Part shown: one piece after another, positions 12,580-19,119 of the stretch
Layout: every line of letters begins with the position of its first letter
Position numbering within the stretch: position 1 is the first letter of the stretch
Assembly: GCA_052143655.1 (NCBI GenBank)
Contig: JBKQSL010000209.1
Location: 1-19,119 of the forward strand
DNA: 19,119 bases
Direction of reading: 5' to 3'
Origin: CAVSUR01 sp052143655
GTDB lineage: Bacteria; Actinomycetota; Actinomycetes; Streptosporangiales; Streptosporangiaceae
The notes under the pieces: model-generated
The model's input: the letters and a program-made list of their open reading frames with translations, nothing else
The model's database searches: none
What the model was told of the DNA's origin: nothing
Made by a program: the position numbers and the translations under genes

Positions 12580-12998
12580 ATGGCCGGGTCGGTCAGGTCG
12601 GCGGGGTAGGTGATGTCGACCTCGGTGATGTCCTTGGGGAAGTCGCGCTGGTTGCTGGTGATGAACCGGTCGGCGCCGGCGGCGACGGCGGTGGCCAGGT
12701 GGGTGGCGTCGGCGGCTTTCAGCTTGTACCTGACCGACAGGGACGTGGCCAGCTCGGCGGTGGCCAGGTCGACCGGGCGCAGGTCGAGCCTGGCCAGCAG
12801 CCCGGCGAGGATCCGGATCTCGGTGGCCGCGCCGTCGCGCAGCGGCTTGCCGAGCACCTCGGGCAGCAGCAGGACCGAGCCGGCCCCGGCCGGCGTCCGG
12901 GTACCCGCGGAGCCGATCAGGGCCGCGACCCGCCGGCCCAGCGGGTGGCCGGGCACGGCGGCGCAGATCAGCGCGTCGGCGTCGAAGGCGTCCATCAC
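12576..12998 (-). CDS. PIN-domain toxin (VapC family)
   Basis: A 140-residue PIN-domain protein. Its active-site acids are visible: F-D-A-D-A-L-I (Asp6/Asp8), L-L-P-E-V-L-G (Glu47), A-A-D-A-T-H-L-A-T-A (Asp97) and A-D-R-F-I-T-S-N-Q-R-D-F (Asp110, Asn116, Asp119), the last being the usual T-N-D-x-x-F region. VapC toxins are Mg-dependent ribonucleases, often cutting tRNA or rRNA loops. The start is GTG 12998 or ATG 12995. Both overlap the antitoxin stop (TGA at 12997-12995), so toxin translation is coupled to antitoxin translation. Length is normal and all acids are kept, so it looks functional. Confidence 0.85.
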   Translation of the reverse strand: MMDAFDADALICAAVPGHPLGRRVAALIGSAGTRTPAGAGSVLLLPEVLGKPLRDGAATEIRILAGLLARLDLRPVDLATAELATSLSVRYKLKAADATHLATAVAAGADRFITSNQRDFPKDITEVDITYPADLTDPAI

Positions 12999-13282
12999 CG
13001 GGCGTCGCGCCCGGCCCTGATCTCCGCGATCAGCTCCTCGGCCCGGTCCTCGTTCAGCCCGCCGCCTTCCGGCGCCGCTGGCGCCGCGGCGGCGAGCAGC
13101 TGGTGGATCGCCTCCGCGCCGTCCAGCGCCGCCCGGGCGCGGCGACTGCGCAGCGCGTCCGGGCGGACCAGGACGGCCACCGGCCGGCCGTGCCGGGTGA
13201 TCGTGACCTCCTCGCCTCCCTCGACCCGGGACAGCAGGTCAGGCAGCGCGGACCGTGCCTCGGACACGTTCATCATCACCAT
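12995..13282 (-). CDS. Phd/YefM-type antitoxin
   Basis: A 95-residue protein read from ATG 13282. It begins M-V-M-M-N-V-S-E-A-R-S-A-L-P-D-L-L-S-R-V, then E-E-V-T-I-T-R-H-G-R-P-V-A-V-L-V. This is the Phd/YefM DNA-binding dimer domain (residues 1-50), which represses its own promoter. The acidic/Ala-rich C-terminal half (about 55-95) is the part that wraps the toxin. The frame is open further upstream to 13687, but that part has no family similarity and would run through the promoter. No Shine-Dalgarno precedes ATG 13282, while a TACAAT box ends 7 bases before it, favouring a leaderless start here. Confidence 0.85.
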   Translation of the reverse strand: MVMMNVSEARSALPDLLSRVEGGEEVTITRHGRPVAVLVRPDALRSRRARAALDGAEAIHQLLAAAAPAAPEGGGLNEDRAEELIAEIRAGRDAR

Positions 13283-13289
13283 GACCGCA

Positions 13290-13318
13290 ATTGTACAGTA
13301 GTGTACATGAGAGTACAA
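13290..13318 (-). promoter_or_regulatory. Antitoxin promoter embedded in a GTAC-phased operator
   Basis: On the minus strand: -35 TTGTAC (13318-13313), 17-base spacer, -10 TACAAT (13295-13290), 7 bases, then ATG 13282. This is the best promoter in the window. GTAC occurs at 13293, 13303 and 13313, exactly 10 bases apart. The outer TTGTAC/GTACAA and the central palindrome TGTACA (13302-13307) make one symmetric 28-base site, suited to antitoxin dimers on one DNA face that cover both promoter boxes. Confidence 0.7.
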
Positions 13319-13438
13319 CTGGCTCGGCTCGGGCACGCTTCCGGCCTGGCGCCCGGCCGCCCCGGCGGCCACAACCCGTGAGCGCACGCTTCCAAAGCAG
13401 CCGCGCATCGCCGTTCTGCTCGCCGAGACTGCGTCTCG

Positions 13439-13663
13439 ACTGTTGGTCAGTGCACCGACCGCATCCTCATCGCCGGCCGGCGACATCTGCACCACACGCT
13501 CAGCGAATACGTCGATCGCAACAACACCCACCGGCCGCACCGGGCCCTGAGCCAGAGACCGCCCAGCGCCAAGATCCCCGCCGCGCCTGCGGAGGACGAC
13601 ATCCGCATCCGAAGACGCGACCGGCTCGGCGGCCTGATCCACGAGTATTCGCAGGTCGCGTGA
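13439..13663 (+). pseudogene. C-terminal fragment of an IS3/IS481-type transposase (integrase core)
   Basis: From about 13451 the frame reads C-T-D-R-I-L-I-A-G-R-R-H-L-H, then L-S-E-Y-V-D-R-N-N-T-H-R-P-H-R-A-L-S-Q-R-P-P, and ends with TGA 13661-13663. The C-x-D-R-x-L-I ... Y-x-x-x-N-x-x-R-P-H-x-A-L block is the end of the DDE integrase core in IS3/IS481-like elements, where the final catalytic Glu lies just before. Here the sequence upstream of Cys-Thr-Asp-Arg no longer resembles the family and has no start codon or D-D-E residues. About three quarters or more of the transposase is gone, so it is inactive. Confidence 0.7.
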
Positions 13664-13745
13664 GGTGACGGCATTGTCGGCACCCACATGGTCAATTACG
13701 TGATCGCAGCACGCCCCTCACTGCTCAATTTCATGATCGCTGACA
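13451..13745 (+). mobile_element. Right end of a decayed insertion sequence
   Basis: The transposase tail (to 13663) is followed by 82 non-coding bases holding two related copies of a subterminal motif: TCAATTACGTGATCGCAG (13692-13709) and TCAATTTCATGATCGCTG (13725-13742), 33 bases apart. The outer copy ends TGACA at 13745, so the element would finish in ...CA-3', as IS3/IS481 elements (TG...CA) do. The left end is missing. The right edge lies inside the membrane glycosyltransferase-like gene. Confidence 0.55.
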
Positions 13746-14997
13746 CCTGGGCGGCCCAGATCGCGTTGTCGTGCTGCAGGTCGGCGGCCTGGGCGTGCAG
13801 CACGTAGTGCTGGGTGATCATCCCGGCCAGCAGGAACGCGGCCGCTGGCGGCAGCGCGGCGGGCTGCCAGCGGCCGGCGGCGGCGAGCCGGGTGATGCCG
13901 TCGGCGGCGGGGATGGCGGCCAGGGCGATGACCGGGAGCAGGTAGCGGGGCATGGCGTAGGGGTCGAACAGGCCATAGCCGGCCAGCAGCGTCACCGCGC
14001 AGGCGGCGGGGACCGCGGCGGTGGCCCGGGTAGCCGGGACCGCGCGGCCGGCCGGGACCGCGGAGGCCGCTGGCCTGGCCCGCCGGGCGGTAATGATCCC
14101 GAGGATGGCCAGGACCAGCAGGGCGGCCCACCAGGCGGCGAGCCAGGGCGAGAGCCAGGGCGGGCAGAACCGGGGCGAGCACCCCCCGGCCAGGTGGCCG
14201 AGCTGGCGGGGAAGGGGGAAGTACGGGCCGAACTTCGGCGGCTCGCGGGCGGTTAAGCGCAGCCGGTCGGCCGGGCCGCCGTAGAAGGCCCAGGCCTCCC
14301 CGGCCCATTCGGCGGCCCCGGCGGCCAGGCCGGCGGCGATGGCGGCCAGCGTCCCGCGGCGCCGCCACGCCGGCACCAGCAGCGCGGCGGCGGCCAGCGG
14401 CGCGGTCAGGAACACCGCGTCCTGCCAGCGCACCAGCACCAGGAAGAACACGCCTGCGGCCAGCAGCACCGCCACCAGCCGGGTCTGGCCGATAGTGACT
14501 GCTCGCAGGAACAGCCCGGTCACCGCCAGCACGCCGACCGCCTCCCACCAGTCAGGCATCACCTGCACCGCGTTCAGCTGGGTGACCGCCAGGCTGCCGA
14601 AGATGACGGCGGCGACCGCGAGCACCGGGCCGGGCCGCACCCGGCGCCACGCCGATAAGGCCAGGAACAGCCCCGCCCCCGACAGCAGCGCCAGCCACGC
14701 CCGCAAGACCACAACCGAGGTCGTGAGCAGGGTGATCGGCGCGGCCAGCAGCCCCGGCCCGCGGCTGTGCACCGGGGGCATCACCACCGGGGAGCCATGG
14801 GCGCTGGTCTGGGCGATGTAGGTGACCTCGTCCCAGCCCAGCGGCAGCCGCAGCGGAGCCACCGCAACCTCGGCCACCGTGAACACCACCGCAGCCCCCA
14901 GCAGCCAGCCCAGCCCGCCCCGCCCGGCCGGGCGCCTCACCTCCCGGGCCGGTGCCATCGGCGCGCTGGCCGTGCCCTTCACCAGCCGGTCAGGCAT
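13696..14997 (-). CDS. Membrane glycosyltransferase-like protein (GT39/ArnT-like fold), 3' end replaced by IS sequence
   Basis: From ATG 14997 the product has 433 residues. The longer open frame starting at 15153 adds a Cys-rich stretch without family likeness, and ATG 14958 is another possible start. It has about ten hydrophobic helices. The first is followed by L-P-L-G-W-D-E-V-T-Y (51-60), whose Asp56-Glu57 pair matches the catalytic/metal acid position of the first extracytoplasmic loop in lipid-linked-sugar glycosyltransferases of the GT-C type. Long Ala/Val helices and Y-A-M-P-R-Y-L-L-P-V near the end fit too. The last 15 or so residues (after A-A-Q-V) are encoded by the IS end and stop at TAA 13698-13696. 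As I recall the family, a soluble C-terminal segment should follow, so the protein is probably truncated. Confidence 0.65.
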   Translation of the reverse strand: MPDRLVKGTASAPMAPAREVRRPAGRGGLGWLLGAAVVFTVAEVAVAPLRLPLGWDEVTYIAQTSAHGSPVVMPPVHSRGPGLLAAPITLLTTSVVVLRAWLALLSGAGLFLALSAWRRVRPGPVLAVAAVIFGSLAVTQLNAVQVMPDWWEAVGVLAVTGLFLRAVTIGQTRLVAVLLAAGVFFLVLVRWQDAVFLTAPLAAAALLVPAWRRRGTLAAIAAGLAAGAAEWAGEAWAFYGGPADRLRLTAREPPKFGPYFPLPRQLGHLAGGCSPRFCPPWLSPWLAAWWAALLVLAILGIITARRARPAASAVPAGRAVPATRATAAVPAACAVTLLAGYGLFDPYAMPRYLLPVIALAAIPAADGITRLAAAGRWQPAALPPAAAFLLAGMITQHYVLHAQAADLQHDNAIWAAQVSAIMKLSSEGRAAIT

Positions 14998-15288
14998 CGC
15001 TGGCCGATCCGGGTCGCATCGCTGCCGCCCGCCCGCATCCTCGCCAGGGCATGCCACCGCCACCCATCGCCCGAACTCGCCGCATACAGATGCACACCGA
15101 ACATACATGCACGACAGGGACAGAGGCAGCCGTTCTGCGTGCGCCCAGAACATCCAGCTACGCGCCCATCGAGGGCAACGGGCGTTAGGCTCCGCCAGCC
15201 GCGCAGAGCACTTCCTCGGGCGCGGGACCTCCTCGCTGGTGGCTCATCACGGGGTGCAACAGCGGGAAGAGGCCGGGCGGCCCGTGCA
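14998..15288. other. Gap between the glycosyltransferase-like and DUF6933-like genes
   Basis: I see no supported gene, RNA or clear terminator in these 291 bases. It must hold the promoter of the minus-strand membrane-protein gene. The AT-richer part around 15085-15120 is the likeliest place, but no well-spaced -35/-10 pair stands out. Confidence 0.4.
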
Positions 15289-15633
15289 TTACTTCCGGTC
15301 GCCGTGTTCGAGCCGTTCTGCGGCGAGTTCGACCGGGGGTCGGCAGCCGCGGGTGCTGTTGATGTTGCGGTGCAGCGCCTGGTTCAGTTCACCCAGGTCG
15401 CAGCGCGCGAGCCCGCCGGATCCGGTGATCGCCGCCTCGCACAGGAATGCCATGTCGTTCATGCACCCGAGCACGCGGCGGTAGCTGACCGGGAGGCTGG
15501 TGTCCGCCGCCTCTGAGGACGTCCGTGTGAGGGCTGGTTCCCCTCCGGTCAGTGCGCCGACGACTCCGACCTGGAGCGATTCGATCATGGTCATGCTAAG
15601 GACGGTGGGCACGAGCAGCCCGAACGCGACCAT
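15289..15633 (-). pseudogene. DUF6933-like remnant lacking its N-terminus
   Basis: From ATG 15633 the frame gives 114 residues. L-L-V-P-T-V-L-S-M-T-M-I-E-S-L resembles the V-L-V-P ... L-L-x-R-F segment of DUF6933 proteins, and S-Y-R-R-V-L-G-C-M-N-D-M-A-F-L-C-E resembles their R-S-V-L-G-S-M-N-D block. The tail L-G-E-L-N-Q-A-L-H-R ... P-V-E-L-A-A-E-R-L fits the family's last helix. DUF6933 proteins are about 160 residues. The missing first 55 or so would have to come from bases now occupied by the start of the GH65 gene, so the gene looks truncated at its 5' end. A TTG start at 15711 would lengthen the frame but adds no family sequence. A short functional variant is possible. Confidence 0.45.
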
Positions 15634-15788
15634 GGCCCGCGCTGCTGCAGGGGACTTCGGTCCCTCGGCTTGGCCCGAAGGCCGGCTAGGTAACCAGGCG
15701 GCGGCGTGCAAGGGTCAAGGATCGCCGGTGAGCGCGACCGCTGCGCCTCGTGCACACGGCCGGCGGCATCCTGTTGAGCTGAGGCCCC

Positions 15789-18218
15789 ATGATGATAGGC
15801 CTGGCGGGAAAGCCCATCCCTGTCACAGGGTGGACGCTTCGCTACGAAGGGTATTCCCCGCGCGAGGAGGGACTGCGCGAGGCTCTGTGCACCACGGGCA
15901 ACGGCTACTTCGCTACCCGCGGGGCGGCACCGGAGTCGGCCGCGGACGGAACCCGCTACCCGGGTACCTACGTCGCGGGCTGCTACAACGAGCTGCGGAC
16001 CGAGATCGCAGGTCGCACGGTGGCGAACGAGAGCCTGGTGAACGCGCCGAACTGGCTCCCGCTGACCTTCGCCGCCGACGACGGGCCCTGGCTGGACCTC
16101 GGCGGACTGCAGGTGCTGCAGCACCAGCAGGAGCTTGACCTGCGTCGCGGTGTGCTGACCCGCAAGCTGCGGATCCGCGATGGCGAGGGCCGCATCACCC
16201 GGGCCACATGCCGAAGATTCGTGCATATGGGGGCCGCGCACCTGGCCGCGCTGGAGATGACAATCGTGCCGGAGAACTGGTCGGGACAGCTGCGTGTCCG
16301 GTCGGAACTCGACGGCACGGTCCAGAACACGGGCGTGCCCCGCTACCGTGAGCTGGCCAGCCGCCATCTTGTTCCCATCGAGGCGCGCAGCCTCGACGCC
16401 ACGGCCGTGTTGCTCGTGGCCGAGACCAGCCAGTCGCACATCCGCATTGCCGAGGCGGCCAGGACCCGGTTCTTCCGCAACGGCGCGCACGCGGACCAGG
16501 ACATCGCCACGGTCGGCGGGCCAGGCCGGATCGGCCGCGAAATGGTGATAGGCGTCGCCGAGGAGGACGAGATCATCGTCGAGAAGGCCGTGGCCATCGC
16601 CACCTCGCGGGACCACGCGACCTCGGACGTGGTCATGGCCGCGGCCGACTGGCTGGAAACCGCGGACTCCTTCGACGAGATGCTCAGGCAGCACGTGCTC
16701 GCCTGGGCTCATCTGTGGGCGCGCTTCCGTATTGAATTGAAGGGCAGCGAGGACGACCAGATACTGCCGGTGCTGCGGCTGCACGTCTTCCACCTGCTGC
16801 AGACGGTCTCGCCCAACAGCATGGACCGCGACGTCGGCATTCCCGCGCGCGGACTGAACGGCGAGGCTTATCGCGGACATGTCTTCTGGGATGACATGTT
16901 CGTGTTCCCGGTCCTGAACCTGCGGCTGCCCGAGCTGAGCCGTTCCCTGAAGTCCTACCGCTACCGTCGCCTGCCTGCCGCGAGGCGGGCGGCGCGCGAG
17001 GCCGGTCACGTCGGCGCCATGTACCCCTGGCAGTCCGCCAGCGACGGGAGGGAGCAGAGCGCGCTCGTGCACCTCAACCCGAAGTCAGGCCACTGGCTGG
17101 CGGATACCACATATCTGCAGCGCCACGTCGGAATTTCGGTCGCCCGCAGCGCCTGGCAGTACTACCAGGCCACCGGCGACCGCGAATTCCTCGTGCTCCA
17201 GGGGGCCGAGATGATCCTCGAGATCGCCCGGTTCTTCGCCAGCATCGCCGCCTACGACCGCGACCGCGACCGTTACGTGATCCGGGGGGTGGTGGGCCCG
17301 GACGAGTTCCATACCAGCTACCCGGACAGCCCCGAACCAGGAATCGACAATAACGCCTACACCAACGTGATGACGGCCTGGCTGCTGCTTCGCGCCATCG
17401 AGGTGCTCGACCTGCTGCCCGGCCACCGCCGGACTGAGCTCACCGAGAAGCTGCATGTCACAGTTACAGAGCTGCACCGGTGGGAGCACCTGTCCCGCCG
17501 CATGTTCGTCCCGTTCCTCGCGGGCGGCATCATCAGCCAGTTCGAGAGATACGAGGATCTGAAGGAACTCGACTGGGAGGACTACCACGCCAGATACGGC
17601 GACATCAGCCGCCTGGATCGCATCCTCGAGGCCGAGAATGACTCACCGAACCGGTACAAGGCCTCCAAGCAGGCCGACGTGCTGATGCTGTTTTACCTGC
17701 TGTCCGCCGACGAACTCGCCGGACTTTTCCGCCACCTCGGCTATCCCTGGGATCCGCGCCGCATCCCGGAAACGATTGACTACTACATGGCCCGCACGTC
17801 CAGCGGTTCAACCCTCGCCGCCCTGGTCCACGCATGGGTGCTGGCGCGGGCCCACCGGGAACGCGCTCTTGAGTTCTTCGCTGACGCGCTGGGCAGTGAT
17901 ATCGCGGACGTGCAGGCCGGCACCACCGCCGAGGGCATCCACCTCGCGGCGATGACCGGCACCATTGACCTGCTGGAGCGGTGCTTCGCCGGAGTTGAGC
18001 TGCGCGACGACGTCCTCTGGCTGAATCCGTACTGGCCCGAGCGCCTCGGGACGCTCGAATTCAACATCTTCTACCGAGACCACCTGATCACCGTGTGCAT
18101 CACCGGCCACAGGGTGCGGGTCAGCAGCGGACCGGGGAGCTCCACGCCCGTCCGTGTCGGCTGCCGTGGCCGGCTGCGCGATCTCAAGCCCGGGCAGAGC
18201 CTGGCGTTCTCACTCTGA
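15789..18218 (+). CDS. GH65 family glycoside phosphorylase/hydrolase (trehalose/maltose/kojibiose type)
   Basis: An 809-residue GH65 protein of normal length without a fused beta-phosphoglucomutase domain. The N-terminal beta-sandwich is clear: W-T-L-R-Y-E-G-Y, L-R-E-A-L-C-T-T-G-N-G-Y-F-A-T-R-G, Y-P-G-T-Y-V-A-G-C-Y and N-A-P-N-W-L-P. The (alpha/alpha)6 domain has F-W-D-D-M-F (366-371, substrate binding) and V-V-G-P-D-E-F-H with the general acid Glu506. Then come K-A-S-K-Q-A-D-V (Lys627-Gln628), R-T-S-S-G-S-T-L (669-676) and G-T-T-A-E-G-I-H-L. Family members split alpha-linked glucose disaccharides with phosphate, or with water in some. Ser672 stands where I expect His of T-S-H-G-S-T-L, part of the phosphate pocket. 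GAGG (15781-15784) suits ATG 15792 better than 15789. Cytoplasmic, no signal peptide. Confidence 0.9.
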   Translation: MMIGLAGKPIPVTGWTLRYEGYSPREEGLREALCTTGNGYFATRGAAPESAADGTRYPGTYVAGCYNELRTEIAGRTVANESLVNAPNWLPLTFAADDGPWLDLGGLQVLQHQQELDLRRGVLTRKLRIRDGEGRITRATCRRFVHMGAAHLAALEMTIVPENWSGQLRVRSELDGTVQNTGVPRYRELASRHLVPIEARSLDATAVLLVAETSQSHIRIAEAARTRFFRNGAHADQDIATVGGPGRIGREMVIGVAEEDEIIVEKAVAIATSRDHATSDVVMAAADWLETADSFDEMLRQHVLAWAHLWARFRIELKGSEDDQILPVLRLHVFHLLQTVSPNSMDRDVGIPARGLNGEAYRGHVFWDDMFVFPVLNLRLPELSRSLKSYRYRRLPAARRAAREAGHVGAMYPWQSASDGREQSALVHLNPKSGHWLADTTYLQRHVGISVARSAWQYYQATGDREFLVLQGAEMILEIARFFASIAAYDRDRDRYVIRGVVGPDEFHTSYPDSPEPGIDNNAYTNVMTAWLLLRAIEVLDLLPGHRRTELTEKLHVTVTELHRWEHLSRRMFVPFLAGGIISQFERYEDLKELDWEDYHARYGDISRLDRILEAENDSPNRYKASKQADVLMLFYLLSADELAGLFRHLGYPWDPRRIPETIDYYMARTSSGSTLAALVHAWVLARAHRERALEFFADALGSDIADVQAGTTAEGIHLAAMTGTIDLLERCFAGVELRDDVLWLNPYWPERLGTLEFNIFYRDHLITVCITGHRVRVSSGPGSSTPVRVGCRGRLRDLKPGQSLAFSL

Positions 18219-18303
18219 CGCCACACCACATCAGCCCGTGGCGCCCGGGCAGCCCATGTCGTCCGGGCACGCCCGGATGGATCTGGAGCGCCGGGCGGGC
18301 GCG

Positions 18304-18309
18304 CATACT
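18304..18309 (+). promoter_or_regulatory. Candidate -10 (CATACT) of the GNAT gene
   Basis: CATACT ends six bases before ATG 18316, with the same spacing and ATACT core as before the DUF2237 gene. No Shine-Dalgarno is present, so a leaderless start is plausible. The preceding 18219-18303 is GC-rich and holds short self-complementary CCCGGG-type runs that may end the GH65 transcript. Confidence 0.35.
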
Positions 18310-18315
18310 GATCGC

Positions 18316-18906
18316 ATGGGCATCCTGTCACCGCCGGATGGCGTCCTGACCGATGGCGTGGTGTCGCTCCGCATGCCGTCGGTGCGGGATGCCGACGCCC
18401 TGGTCGGCTACGCCGCCGGGCAGGACGGCGGCCTCGGCGGGGCATGGCTGCCAGCCCTCAAGGCCGGCGCGTCCAGAGAGCACTGCCTCTGGATGATCGA
18501 CGACTGGCTAGCCGGGTGGTCGGGCGAAGGCAGCTACAACGGGCCAGCGCTCATTCTGACGCTCGCCCAGAGCCCGATGCCGGCCGGCCTGGTCGGGTTC
18601 GTTTCCCGGCAGCCGGGCACGGTCGGGCTCGTCTTCGGCATAGCGCCGCCCAGGCGGGGCCGCGGCCTGGCGACCCGGGCGGTCGTGCTGGCCGCCGACT
18701 GGCTCATCCGCGAACGTGATGCCGCGACTGTCGAGATCAGGATCGACCCGGACTCCCCGGCATGCCAGCGGGTCGCGGTCAAGGCCGGCTTCTCCCCGGC
18801 GGGCACCGTCACCAGCATCCATGCGGCGACTGGCAGAGCAGCCAAGGACCTGCGCTACCTCATCGAGGCGGGAGAACCTGCCGTCCTCTCTCGCGTCGCC
18901 GGCTGA
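18316..18906 (+). CDS. GNAT family N-acetyltransferase (RimJ/RimL-like)
   Basis: A 196-residue acetyltransferase from ATG 18316. The open frame upstream to 18154 overlaps the GH65 gene and has no GNAT features. It begins T-D-G-V-V-S-L-R-M-P-S-V-R-D-A-D-A-L-V, the usual first strand and helix of RimJ/RimL-type enzymes. V-G-L-V-F-G-I-A-P-P-R-R-G-R-G-L-A (103-119) is strand 4 plus the acetyl-CoA pyrophosphate loop (R-R-G-R-G-L-A, 113-119). V-E-I-R-I-D-P-D-S-P-A-C-Q-R-V-A-V-K-A-G-F (139-159) is strand 5 and the final helix. The D-x-D-S-P-A-C version of the usual N-x-x-S pattern is a small deviation. The acceptor (protein N-terminus, antibiotic or small molecule) is unknown. Confidence 0.88.
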   Translation: MGILSPPDGVLTDGVVSLRMPSVRDADALVGYAAGQDGGLGGAWLPALKAGASREHCLWMIDDWLAGWSGEGSYNGPALILTLAQSPMPAGLVGFVSRQPGTVGLVFGIAPPRRGRGLATRAVVLAADWLIRERDAATVEIRIDPDSPACQRVAVKAGFSPAGTVTSIHAATGRAAKDLRYLIEAGEPAVLSRVAG

Positions 18907-19119
18907 CCAAGCCGGCGCGCGCCCGACTGAGCACAGCAGCAGGGCCGGACGCCTCGCGACTGCTGAGGCAGCATCACTGACCGTGACGAACTCACCGCGG
19001 AGGTTTGGGCGCGAGATCGCGATTACGCGCGACTGACAGCTGTGCTGCTGGCGCAGGCAGCTACGCGCAGAAGATCCAGATCTGCAGAGATCACCAGCGA
19101 CGACGTCACATCCGGCTGG
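18907..19119. other. Non-coding end of the window
   Basis: No gene can be supported in the last 213 bases. TCGCGAT/ATCGCGA-type symmetry at 19014-19023, inside a GCGCG-rich stretch, and CAGATCTG at 19077-19084 are short palindromes of a size expected by chance in such DNA. The next gene presumably starts beyond the window. Confidence 0.35.

Noticed and set aside
13333..13393. Direct repeat GCACGCTTCC at 13333 and 13384, considered as IS target or att sites
   Set aside because: Ten bases, with no element boundary at either copy. It could be chance and does not frame the transposase fragment.
1..19119. CRISPR arrays, rRNA genes and complete tRNA genes
   Set aside because: No regularly spaced repeat series with spacers, no rRNA-like conserved segments and no full cloverleaf was seen on either strand by eye.

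Overview
The window is high-GC DNA with dense, often overlapping genes, GTG starts, very few T-rich terminators and several start codons 6-7 bases behind a TANNNT-like box. Together with the gene families (MpaB/DUF2236, DUF2237, actinobacterial aa3-type oxidase genes, Phd/VapC, GH65) this points to a soil-type actinomycete, perhaps Streptosporangiales-like. The order is my guess; the phylum is fairly secure.

Layout. 1-3021 (+): the tail of an AlaA-like aminotransferase, a terminator hairpin, a broken DUF427 gene, a possible 26-residue leader ORF, an MpaB/DUF2236 oxygenase and an AarF/UbiB kinase-like protein. 3018-8089 (-): a five-gene respiratory operon, transcribed as cupredoxin-like protein, ctaC, ctaD, ctaE and ctaG-like. 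8090-8293: a divergent control region. 8294-10721 (+): an Rrf2 regulator with three cysteines, a coupled two-helix membrane protein, a PfkB sugar kinase and a DUF2237 protein. 11033-12270 (+): a small membrane protein with a Cys cluster, a 430-base regulatory region holding a 62-base-period direct repeat, and a single-domain cyclic-nucleotide-binding protein. 12576-13282 (-): a PIN toxin and Phd-type antitoxin. 13439-13745: the right end of a decayed insertion sequence. 13696-14997 (-): a membrane glycosyltransferase-like gene whose 3' end runs into that IS end. 15289-15633 (-): a DUF6933-like remnant. 15789-18218 (+): a GH65 glycoside phosphorylase/hydrolase. 18316-18906 (+): a GNAT acetyltransferase.

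How the parts fit. The oxidase genes encode a terminal oxidase (subunits I, II, III), a copper-delivery/assembly membrane protein and an extracytoplasmic cupredoxin-like partner. The divergent Rrf2 protein carries a C-x6-C-x5-C cluster of the kind that holds Fe-S in IscR/NsrR, so redox, iron or NO control of the oxidase is a reasonable inference. A near-perfect 14-base palindrome lies between them. Subunit I keeps the heme, CuB and D-pathway residues but has Leu where the A-type K-pathway lysine should be, Gly at a conserved Asp of the Mg site, and two extra N-terminal helices. The cupredoxin partner looks like a CuA domain with an altered, lengthened ligand loop. This oxidase variant is the most interesting system in the window.

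The right half (11.4-15.7 kb) is an accessory zone, with a toxin-antitoxin pair, an IS remnant, truncated genes and several short tandem duplications. All family assignments are from recognised sequence patterns; no database search was run.
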